Virus record (IMG/VR): IMGVR_UViG_3300031513_000005
Location: 1-27,933 of that record
Source: a virus
Direction: 5' to 3' (one strand)
DNA: 27,933 nucleotides
In this document: in pieces, positions 23,596 to 27,933 of the stretch
Layout: every line of letters starts with the position of its first letter
Numbering within the stretch: the stretch's first letter is position 1
Notes under the pieces: model-generated
Database searches by the model: none
The model's input: the letters and a program-made list of their open reading frames with translations, nothing else
What the model was told of the DNA's origin: nothing
Made by a program: the position numbers and the translations under genes

Positions 23596-23816
23596 TTGCG
23601 GTAGAACGTCTGAGCGATTGCTTTAGCCTCAACCTCACTTAGCGGGATGTGATACGAGACGACGTACCCGATCATCACCGTCAGCGCCGACTGCACCTCG
23701 GCGGGAAGGTCAATCCCCGCGAACTCACGCAGCGCCCACGCAAGCACAACGACAGTTGCCGCCGCGAGCGCGCCGAAGGTGATTTTATCCAGCGGTCGTG
23801 TGAAGGGAAGGTTCAC
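23592..23816 (-). CDS. Small membrane protein, holin-like
   Basis: 74-residue protein with two hydrophobic segments, about 14-30 (FGALAAATVVVLAWALR) and about 42-60 (QSALTVMIGYVVSYHIP), linked by FAGIDLPAEV. The linker and second segment resemble a common small phage membrane protein often annotated as holin. GTG at 23816 with AGGAGG eight bases upstream is preferred to the ATG at 23933, which would read through the promoter region. It is the first gene of the late operon, far from the endolysin, so a lysis role is less certain than for the genes at 8586-9073. Confidence 0.6.
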   Translation of the reverse strand: MNLPFTRPLDKITFGALAAATVVVLAWALREFAGIDLPAEVQSALTVMIGYVVSYHIPLSEVEAKAIAQTFYRK

Positions 23817-23871
23817 GCGGTTTCCTCCTACTGCTCCTCTCTCAGCGGGGCGCTGTACACCCCTCATTTTA

Positions 23872-23900
23872 ATTATACCGGGAACGCCCCGCGTTTTCGT
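23872..23900 (-). promoter_or_regulatory. Probable late operon promoter
   Basis: A perfect -10 box TATAAT on the minus strand (23877-23872) lies 56 bp before the first late gene. No TTGACA-like -35 is present: at 17 bp the hexamer is ACGAAA. Weak or activator-dependent promoters of this kind are common for late phage genes. Confidence 0.5.
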
Positions 23901-23928
23901 ACGCCAGATCGCGGGCGCGGCGCGGGGT

Positions 23929-23972
23929 GTCACAACACTCTATAGAAATAAAAGAGAAGAAAGTGTTATGAC
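23929..23972 (-). repeat. 44-bp inverted-ended repeat, copy D (opposite orientation)
   Basis: Ends GTCACAACAC and GTGTTATGAC around a core that on the minus strand reads TCTTTTATTTCTATAGA, so it is inverted relative to the other copies. The adjoining 23973-23993 is the reverse complement of the left flank of copy C. Confidence 0.95.
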
Positions 23973-24004
23973 GCTGCTACTGCTGATGACAACTGCGGCG
24001 CGGG

Positions 24005-24039
24005 AAAAAAAAAAGCCCCGCGCTTGCGGGGCGCGGGGC
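24005..24039 (-). terminator. Strong rho-independent terminator
   Basis: On the minus strand, stem GCCCCGCG / CGCGGGGC followed by a run of ten T, just after the stop of gene 24056-24349. It lies immediately before repeat copy D in the direction of transcription and insulates the late operon promoter. Confidence 0.95.
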
Positions 24040-24055
24040 TTGAAGGTGTTGCTGG

Positions 24056-24349
24056 TTAGATGAGGTTCATCCTTTTGAGCACCGGGCGGAACCCGCGCTG
24101 CGCAGCGGTTTCCAAACTGTCATACTCGAACAACGATGCGCAGTCGCCCTCACCCGGGACGTTTGACCAGTCGTAGACGTGGATGATAATTCTACCGTCC
24201 GACTTCCGGTACGCGCGGTAGATGAGACCGCGCCGGTCGTCTCTGTCCTCGCACTCGCCGAGTTTCTCGGCGTATATCTCGATGATTTCGTTCTCTTTGT
24301 GCTCCTCACCGACCCACAGTTCGTACCTTGGTAGGGGTTTACGTCGCAT
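24056..24349 (-). CDS. Small accessory protein, family B
   Basis: 97-residue protein of unknown function, one of at least five related genes in this arm. Family pattern seen here: an N-terminal YELWVGE, a glutamate-rich strand ending EKLG (aligned with E-F-D-G-E-x-L-G in relatives), then YRKSDGRIIIHVYDW, then a helix LETAAQRGFRPVLKRMNLI. The layout suggests a small alpha/beta domain; no catalytic motif is visible. ATG at 24349 follows GAGGAGGT. It has its own consensus promoter (24388-24416) and strong terminator (24005-24039), as in moron genes. An anti-defence or host-takeover role is possible but unproven. Confidence 0.8.
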   Translation of the reverse strand: MRRKPLPRYELWVGEEHKENEIIEIYAEKLGECEDRDDRRGLIYRAYRKSDGRIIIHVYDWSNVPGEGDCASLFEYDSLETAAQRGFRPVLKRMNLI

Positions 24350-24387
24350 TTCTGACCTCCTCTGCGGTGATTGATTATTGTGACTAG

Positions 24388-24416
24388 AGTATACCGCGCA
24401 AATCGCCGGTTGTCAA
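24388..24416 (-). promoter_or_regulatory. Promoter for family B gene 24056-24349
   Basis: Minus strand TTGACA (24416-24411), a 17-bp spacer ending GCGCGG, then TATACT (24393-24388). Confidence 0.85.
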
Positions 24417-24445
24417 GAGGTGAGTTTGAGAAGGTGGCGCGGGGC

Positions 24446-24489
24446 GTCGCAACAGCAGTCGTTCTTTTATTTCTATAGAGTGTTGTGAC
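24446..24489 (+). repeat. 44-bp inverted-ended repeat, copy E
   Basis: Left end GTCGCAACAG (degenerate), core with TTCTTTTATTTCTATAGA, right end GTGTTGTGAC. It lies just beyond the terminator of gene 24553-24891 on the minus strand; the flank after the right end (CACTGCTGAAAGCAGAAAC) resembles that of copy F. Confidence 0.9.
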
Positions 24490-24503
24490 ACTGCTGAAAG
24501 CAG

Positions 24504-24529
24504 AAACCCCGCCGGCACCGGCGGGGTTC
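24504..24529 (-). terminator. Terminator after gene 24553-24891
   Basis: Long stem AACCCCGCCGG / CCGGCGGGGTT around CA, followed on the minus strand by TCTGCTTTC. The T tract is interrupted; the hairpin itself is very stable. Confidence 0.75.
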
Positions 24530-24552
24530 TGGAGAGGGGAAGGGGAAGGAGG

Positions 24553-24891
24553 TTACGACAAAACGTACTCAACCAACCACCCGCGCCCGCCCGCCCGCGC
24601 TTCAGCGAGCGAGGCGTACACTTCATAGAAGTAGTACGTGCGCGGGTCTGGGGTCGCGTCTGGGTAGGGATCAACTTCCCACTCAATTTCTTGAATGTAG
24701 ACCGATCCGTCTTCCGCCTCGAAGACGAGGAAAAAGCCGCCGTTCGTCGCCGCCCGCTCCTTGTTCCACGCGGGCGTGTTGTCCCAAACGTAGGGGCGAC
24801 CAAGCGGGCGCGCTTTGATGCGTACTCGCTCGTAGTCCGCAACGCCGTTCTTCGGGATGGGCCCGTTGATGATGATCACATCTTGAAACAT
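24553..24891 (-). CDS. Small accessory protein, distant family B-like
   Basis: 112-residue protein, function unknown. The second half has the same order of elements as family B: a strand NGGFFLVFEAEDGSVYIQEI (aligned with YR-x2-DGR-IVVHV), a polar loop with DPYPDATPDPRTY, then FYEVYASLAEARAGG leading to the C-terminus. The first half (MFQDVIIINGPIPKNGVADY, then VRIKARPLGRPYVW) is distinct. It may be a remote member or a convergent look-alike. ATG at 24891 follows AAAGGAGG within the end of the preceding gene, so both are translated from one message starting at 25142. Confidence 0.7.
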   Translation of the reverse strand: MFQDVIIINGPIPKNGVADYERVRIKARPLGRPYVWDNTPAWNKERAATNGGFFLVFEAEDGSVYIQEIEWEVDPYPDATPDPRTYYFYEVYASLAEARAGGRGWLVEYVLS

Positions 24892-25107
24892 CTACGCCTC
24901 CTTTCCCCGCTGCGCGTCCTCGTACCTCAGCGTCTCGACCAGCCGCCGCGCCTCGGCTTCGGTCGGTCGCCAGCCGACCGGCTCGCCGCGGTACTCGACC
25001 GCGTAGTCGCGCGTCTCGCGGTCGAACAGAATGCGGAAGTCCCCGCCGGACGCAACGACAATTTCGCGCTCGCGTGCGGGTTTTGGCGCTGAACGTCGCT
25101 TGGGCAT
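24892..25107 (-). CDS. Small basic protein, unknown
   Basis: 71-residue protein with a basic N-terminus (PKRRSAPKPARERE, about 2-15), two short strands (FRILFDRETRDYAVEYRGEPVG split across a turn) and a terminal helix (TEAEARRLVETLRYEDA). This beta-beta-alpha pattern with a basic tail could bind nucleic acid, but no family is recognised. ATG at 25107 follows AAAGGAG. First gene of a two-gene unit with 24553-24891; the stop and next ATG are adjacent. Confidence 0.7.
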   Translation of the reverse strand: MPKRRSAPKPAREREIVVASGGDFRILFDRETRDYAVEYRGEPVGWRPTEAEARRLVETLRYEDAQRGKEA

Positions 25108-25141
25108 CAGATGCTCCTTTCCGGTAATCGATCACACTCAC

Positions 25142-25170
25142 AGTATACCGCACCCGGCGCGGGTTGTCAA
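25142..25170 (-). promoter_or_regulatory. Promoter for the 25107-24553 gene pair
   Basis: Minus strand TTGACA (25170-25165), a 17-bp spacer ending GTGCGG, then TATACT (25147-25142). It is followed by TGAGTGTGATCGATT (25140-25126), nearly identical to the leader of gene 26469-26825. Confidence 0.85.
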
Positions 25171-25208
25171 GCCCGCAAAATTCGCGGGAAAATATCGAAA
25201 ATTGGGTA

Positions 25209-25237
25209 TTGACAAGTCGCGCGGGGTGTGGTATAGT
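25209..25237 (+). promoter_or_regulatory. Promoter for gene 25282-25578
   Basis: TTGACA (25209-25214), a 17-bp spacer ending GTGTGG, then TATAGT (25232-25237). Divergent from the promoter at 25142-25170. Between the two, 25172-25188 is an imperfect palindrome with arms CCCGC / GCGGG around an A/T centre, a candidate operator. Confidence 0.85.
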
Positions 25238-25281
25238 ATAGTCACAGAAAACAAACACACAAACACAAGGAGGCACACAAA

Positions 25282-25578
25282 ATGGAGACGTACAAAATCT
25301 GGAGCGGAACTCGAACCTTTCTGCCGGGCGACGACAGTGAGTATACGGTTGAGGAGATTGTCGCTGAGGACATCGGATGGTTTATAGACTTGCCAGACGA
25401 CGGTTTTATTGGAAAAACGTACAGCGTCTACCGGACGGAGAGTGAGATCGTCATCCACATAGTTCAAGAAGCCGGTCTTGGCGACCCCAACACCGGATCA
25501 ATTCACCGCTACCGCAGCCTTGAGGAAGCGGCGGCAGACGGCTTCGATCGGGTGTTGAGGGAGATGCGACTCATCTAA
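25282..25578 (+). CDS. Small accessory protein, family B (plus strand)
   Basis: 98-residue family B protein, the only complete member on the plus strand. Matches to the 24056 gene: ETYKIWSG N-terminus, EEIVAEDIG strand, YSVYRTESEIVIHIVQEAG (the DGR turn is replaced by ESE), and SLEEAAADGFDRVLREMRLI, which closely resembles the 24056 C-terminus (both end in R/N-L-I). ATG at 25282 follows AAGGAGG. It is transcribed alone from 25209 to the terminator at 25596-25632, against its neighbours. Function unknown. Confidence 0.85.
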   Translation: METYKIWSGTRTFLPGDDSEYTVEEIVAEDIGWFIDLPDDGFIGKTYSVYRTESEIVIHIVQEAGLGDPNTGSIHRYRSLEEAAADGFDRVLREMRLI

Positions 25579-25595
25579 ACGACAACGACCGACCG

Positions 25596-25632
25596 AACCC
25601 CCGCGCCTCGCAAGCGCGGGGTTCTTTATTTT
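25596..25632 (+). terminator. Rho-independent terminator
   Basis: Stem CCCCGCGC / GCGCGGGG followed by TTCTTTATTTT, shortly after the stop of gene 25282-25578. Confidence 0.9.
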
Positions 25633-25652
25633 CACCCACCCGCGCCGCCGGT

Positions 25653-25696
25653 GTCACAACACAGCATCATCTTTTATTTCTATAGCGTGTTGTGAC
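25653..25696 (+). repeat. 44-bp inverted-ended repeat, copy F
   Basis: Perfect 10-bp inverted ends and a core with TCTTTTATTTCTATAG, closest to the consensus. It lies between two convergent terminators (25596-25632 on plus, 25711-25737 on minus). Confidence 0.95.
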
Positions 25697-25710
25697 AGCG
25701 CTGAAAACAG

Positions 25711-25737
25711 AAACCGCCAGGCGCGCGCCCGGCGGTT
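25711..25737 (-). terminator. Terminator after the clamp-like gene
   Basis: Stem AACCGCC / GGCGGTT with a GC-rich inner part, followed on the minus strand by TCTGTTTTC. Confidence 0.75.
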
Positions 25738-25756
25738 CCGGCGTTTGTACCGCGGG

Positions 25757-26404
25757 TCAGTCGCGCTTGACGAACGGGGTGACGGCGAACAATCTGCCCC
25801 AATCGTCGCGGAACGACAGCCATCCTTGTTCGTTCCGAAACACGCTGACCGCATCCCGCGCTCTGAACAGACGCAATCCTTCGCGCAACTGTCGGACGCT
25901 GTACCAGACCTTTGCGTTCGGCATCTTTCGCTGAAACAACTCGCTGCCGCGCTTTGGCGCGTCAACGAGTTCAACGAATTCGCTACTGCGTAAGGTTTTC
26001 ACGAGTTTCAGCGACGGCGCTTCGCACAGCAGCGTTGCGTCCGGCGGCAAGCAGCGCGGCAGAAACGACTCGATGCGTAGAACGCGGCACGCGAACGGCG
26101 GAAAACTCACAATGAGACGCTCAGAGCGATCCTCGTACTGTTCCCGCGTGACGAGATTGACAGCAGTCCCGTCAACCTCGATGTAGTCCAGATACACATC
26201 GTTCGCGAGCGCCGCCAGCGCCCTCGCGGTCGCGGGCGGGATCATCCCCTCGCCGCGAATATACTCGCTGCTCAGTCGGTACGCAACCAGCACCACGCCG
26301 TCGGACGCCATCAGCGTTCCGTTCGTCACGCGAACGCCCGCGTAGGCGGGCGTCTGGAGATCGAGGGCGACATTCAGAAACTGTGCGAGCATTGAGTCTA
26401 CCAT
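25757..26404 (-). CDS. Sliding-clamp-like protein, two-domain (candidate)
   Basis: 215-residue protein whose sequence pattern resembles DNA sliding clamps. Residues about 1-75 follow the clamp-domain order: helix LAQFLNVALDLQ, strand GVRVTNGTLMASDGVVLVAYRL (cf. the T-D-x2 strand of beta clamps), GMIPPATARALAALA helix, then LDYIEVDGTAVNLVT strands. The C-terminus (VWYSVRQLREGLRLFRA, AVSVFRNEQGWLSFRD, LFAVTPFVKR) looks like a second clamp domain ending with the usual proline-containing last strand. The size is close to T4 gp45 (two domains, trimeric ring). ATG at 26404 follows AAAGGAAC. It would complete the replisome encoded at the left end. Homology is inferred from pattern only. Confidence 0.5.
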   Translation of the reverse strand: MVDSMLAQFLNVALDLQTPAYAGVRVTNGTLMASDGVVLVAYRLSSEYIRGEGMIPPATARALAALANDVYLDYIEVDGTAVNLVTREQYEDRSERLIVSFPPFACRVLRIESFLPRCLPPDATLLCEAPSLKLVKTLRSSEFVELVDAPKRGSELFQRKMPNAKVWYSVRQLREGLRLFRARDAVSVFRNEQGWLSFRDDWGRLFAVTPFVKRD

Positions 26405-26425
26405 TTTCGTTCCTTTCTGAGTAAT

Positions 26426-26458
26426 AGAAAAACGCGGCGTGCGAGGGTTCGCAGCCGC
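26426..26458 (-). terminator. Terminator between family B gene and clamp-like gene
   Basis: On the minus strand, stem GCGGCTGCGA / TCGCACGCCGC (one bulge) followed by GTTTTTC. No promoter is visible between it and the clamp-like gene, so that gene may depend on read-through. Confidence 0.75.
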
Positions 26459-26468
26459 GCCTGTCGGT

Positions 26469-26825
26469 TTATTCCTCTTCCTCAACCCGCCGCAACCAAC
26501 CGTCCAAATCGTACGTCGGCGCGTCATATGCACCAACACGCACCAGATCGTTACGATAGTAAAACGCCGCGCGTTCAAGAGTGTTGTAGACCTCGACTAC
26601 GCCGATGTCGTAATCCCCCGCGCTCCAGTCACCGTAGCGGTGCTCGGCAACGACAATACGACCGTCAAGCGTTCGATAGAATGAACGTTCGGTGGGTTTC
26701 CCATCAGACACGCACCGCAGCGTTCCGAGATGTTCACCGTCAAACTCCAACCAGACGAACTGTGAAACGTCTTTATTGCCGTGAACCGCTCTCCAACCGT
26801 CCCAAACTCGAATTTTCGTAGCCAT
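26469..26825 (-). CDS. Small accessory protein, family B (longer)
   Basis: 118-residue family B protein. Matches to relatives: ATKIRVWDGW N-terminus, VWLEFDGEHLG strand, FYRTLDGRIVVAEHRYGDW core, and NTLERAAFYYRNDLVRVG helix; the remainder is an extra acidic tail (DLDGWLRRVEEEE). ATG at 26825 follows AGAAAGGAAC. A consensus promoter lies at 26868-26896. Acidic small proteins made from strong early promoters are typical of phage host-interaction genes, but no function is recognisable. Confidence 0.85.
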   Translation of the reverse strand: MATKIRVWDGWRAVHGNKDVSQFVWLEFDGEHLGTLRCVSDGKPTERSFYRTLDGRIVVAEHRYGDWSAGDYDIGVVEVYNTLERAAFYYRNDLVRVGAYDAPTYDLDGWLRRVEEEE

Positions 26826-26867
26826 AGCAGTGTTCCTTTCTATGTCGGTCAAGTCGATTACACTCAT

Positions 26868-26896
26868 ACTATACCACAACCCGCACCGTTTGTCAA
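26868..26896 (-). promoter_or_regulatory. Promoter for gene 26469-26825
   Basis: Minus strand TTGACA (26896-26891), a 17-bp spacer ending TTGTGG, then TATAGT (26873-26868). The leader TGAGTGTAATCGACT (26866-26852) matches that of the promoter at 25142. Confidence 0.85.
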
Positions 26897-26914
26897 TACC
26901 CAACTCTCAAGACA

Positions 26915-26945
26915 AACAAAAAGCGCCGGACGTTCGCCCGGCGCT
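26915..26945 (-). terminator. Rho-independent terminator after gene 26967-27293
   Basis: On the minus strand, stem AGCGCCGG / CCGGCGCT followed by TTTTTGTTTG; the next promoter begins about 20 bp later. Confidence 0.85.
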
Positions 26946-26966
26946 CTCCAACGTCAACCCGCACCG

Positions 26967-27293
26967 CTACCTCGCCAGCGCCCACACGCAACGCGCCAGC
27001 GCTTCAGAAAGCGTTGCCGCGTCTTCCTCATACTGCGCCAGCGTGCCCAGACCTTTATGCCAATACGCCACCTCGACGCGCCAACCGCCGCTGCGCTGCT
27101 CGATCTCGACGCACACGACGCGCGGGAGCGCGAACAGCGCGTCGAGCGGCTTGAGCGCGGCGGTGTGGATGTCAAGTGCGAGCGCGTCGATGGCGTCGCT
27201 TGCGCGGGCGACGGTGATGATGCGGTCGCACTCGCCCGCGTCGGTCAGTACGACGCAGATAGCGTGCGGGTGTCGTTCAAACTGGAGTTTCAT
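26967..27293 (-). CDS. Small accessory protein, possible distant family A
   Basis: 108-residue protein. The C-terminal half (VVCVEIEQRSGGWRVEVAYWH, then DAATLSEALARCVWALA) has the same strand-G-W-strand-helix order as family A at 7195-8559 and as HicB-like folds, though identity is low. The N-terminal half (FERHPHAICVVLTDAGECDRIITVARASDAIDALALDI) is another strand-loop-helix unit, so the protein may be two copies of one fold. ATG at 27293 overlaps the previous stop (ATGA), so it is translationally coupled to gene 27290-27610. Function unknown. Confidence 0.7.
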   Translation of the reverse strand: MKLQFERHPHAICVVLTDAGECDRIITVARASDAIDALALDIHTAALKPLDALFALPRVVCVEIEQRSGGWRVEVAYWHKGLGTLAQYEEDAATLSEALARCVWALAR

Positions 27294-27610
27294 AAATCCC
27301 ATCCCTCGAACGTCCGCAGATTCGCCCGACGCGACGGGTGTAAGCCGATCTGCTCCAACACCCAACCAAACCTCCATCTGGCCTCGTCGAGTGTGGAGAA
27401 GAAACATACACACGCGCGCGCTTCCTCGCCTTTCAGACGGGTTTCGTGGATCACATAACGCCCGTCAGACGCTCGGTAAACATCGGTCTTTTTTACGAGT
27501 TTATCTGTCACTTCTTTGACCGAACCGACTTCCTCGCCGTCGAACTCGAAGAGTTCGACATTCTCGAATTCGTCGCCGCGCTTTACTCCTTCCCAAACCC
27601 GTACCCGCAT
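27290..27610 (-). CDS. Small accessory protein, family B
   Basis: 106-residue family B protein: N-terminal RVRVWEGVKRG, strand ELFEFDGEEVG, core DVYRASDGRYVIHETRL, helix STLDEARWRFGWVLEQIGLHP, and a short extra tail. ATG at 27610 follows AAGGAGG. It is transcribed together with 26967-27293 and ends at the terminator at 26915-26945. No promoter is seen between it and the partial gene upstream, so the unit probably starts beyond the right edge. Confidence 0.82.
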   Translation of the reverse strand: MRVRVWEGVKRGDEFENVELFEFDGEEVGSVKEVTDKLVKKTDVYRASDGRYVIHETRLKGEEARACVCFFSTLDEARWRFGWVLEQIGLHPSRRANLRTFEGWDL

Positions 27611-27632
27611 TTTGAACCTCCTTTACAACGAA

Positions 27633-27660
27633 GGGGCGATCCGGCGAACCGGAACACCCC
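27633..27660 (-). other. Intergenic stem-loop without T tract
   Basis: Twelve-base arms GGGGTGTTCCGG and CCGGATCGCCCC (one mismatch, one wobble) around TTCG lie between the partial gene and the start of gene 27290-27610. There is no T run, so it may be an RNA processing or stability element rather than a terminator. Confidence 0.45.
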
Positions 27661-27666
27661 GAACTG

Positions 27667-27933
27667 CTACTCGTCCAGACCGACTGTGAGCGGCGGGATG
27701 AGACCCGCTTTCCTGAGTTCCCGCCAGAACATCGCCGCCGCTCCATTCACCCCTCCCATCGAGGGGAAGACGTGGACATAAGCATATGTCGCCTCGTTCT
27801 CCCAACACGACCACCGGATAACGTGCACCACTATTCGCCCATCCGGGGTGCGGTAGAACGTCGTTTGAGTTCCTCTACTGTTCTCCTCTTCCCAGCACGC
27901 GCCGAGGGTCTCACCCTCGAACTCTTCGTACTT
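27667..27933 (-). CDS. Partial small accessory protein, family B, cut by right edge
   Basis: An open frame of 88 codons enters from the right edge and stops at TAG 27669-27667. It carries the family B signature: KYEEFEGETLG, then FYRTPDGRIVVHVIRW, then a helix MFWRELRKAGLI. About 20 N-terminal residues (the R-V-W-x-G region of relatives) should lie beyond the window. It is missed by start-based ORF finding because its start is absent. Function unknown. Confidence 0.8.
   Translation of the reverse strand, partial: KYEEFEGETLGACWEEENSRGTQTTFYRTPDGRIVVHVIRWSCWENEATYAYVHVFPSMGGVNGAAAMFWRELRKAGLIPPLTVGLDE

Noticed and set aside
23929-23972. The CTATAG in the repeat cores as promoters for a T7-like RNA polymerase
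   Set aside because: Read in the consensus orientation most copies would drive transcription against the genes, the position relative to starts varies, and no single-subunit RNA polymerase gene is visible in the window.
24446-24489. 44-bp repeats as intrinsic terminators
   Set aside because: The loop is 24 bases, no T tract follows the stem, and three copies lie just beyond good intrinsic terminators, so a simple terminator role is unlikely.
1-27933. The window as a closed circular genome
   Set aside because: Joining the ends gives an open frame into the edge-cut family B gene, but the joined N-terminus lacks the R-V-W-x-G start found in the relatives and has no ribosome binding site. Not supported, though not excluded.

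Overview
The window is most of the genome of a siphovirus-like tailed bacteriophage, or a prophage-like equivalent. It carries a nearly complete HK97-type head and tail operon, a lysis group, a compact phage-encoded replisome, and two clusters of small accessory genes. The DNA is GC-rich, and most genes are on the minus strand in tightly overlapping, translationally coupled operons. Strong Shine-Dalgarno sequences (AAGGAGG type) and promoters of TTGACA - 17 bp - TATACT type point to a bacterial host with an ordinary sigma70-like factor. The host cannot be named from the sequence. No integrase, repressor, tRNA, rRNA, CRISPR array or IS element was seen.

Layout. (1) 1-7010, minus strand: replication module. 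It runs, in transcription order, from an AEP-type primase fused to an SF2 helicase (4095-7010), through a small PD-(D/E)XK nuclease (3639-4085), a family A DNA polymerase with 3'-5' exonuclease (1382-3676) and a Cas4/RecB-like Fe-S nuclease (690-1382), to an SSB-like protein (177-650). (2) 7124-8615, plus strand: three tandem, independently expressed paralogous small genes, each with its own promoter, ribosome binding site and terminator (a moron-like array pointing against the flanking operons). (3) 8586-23816, minus strand: late operon. In transcription order it encodes a small membrane protein, putative small terminase, large terminase, portal-MuF fusion, gp10-like protein, prohead protease, major capsid protein, a possible decoration protein, head-tail connector, tail terminator, major tail protein, tail chaperones with a -1 frameshift site, tape measure, two tail-tip proteins, a Dam-type methylase, an endolysin and two further membrane proteins. 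(4) 23872-27933: accessory arm of small genes, mostly minus strand, many with private promoters and terminators. It includes a second paralogous family of about 100-residue proteins and a sliding-clamp-like protein.

The replication genes look like a self-sufficient set: primase-helicase, polymerase, nucleases, SSB and a candidate clamp. The late operon follows the usual siphovirus order with few deviations. Neither edge falls in an intergenic region: the right edge cuts a member of the small paralogous family, and the left edge may cut another gene.

The most distinctive feature is a family of seven dispersed repeats, every copy exactly 44 bp. Each has 10-bp terminal inverted repeats (GTCACAACAC / GTGTTGTGAC) around an asymmetric AT-rich core, and every copy sits at or just beyond the 3' end of a minus-strand gene. 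Three copies lie in the gap after the major capsid gene, and one copy encodes part of the C-terminus of the primase-helicase. The programmed frameshift signal, the two paralogous small-gene families with stereotyped promoters, and the clamp-like protein are the other points worth following up.
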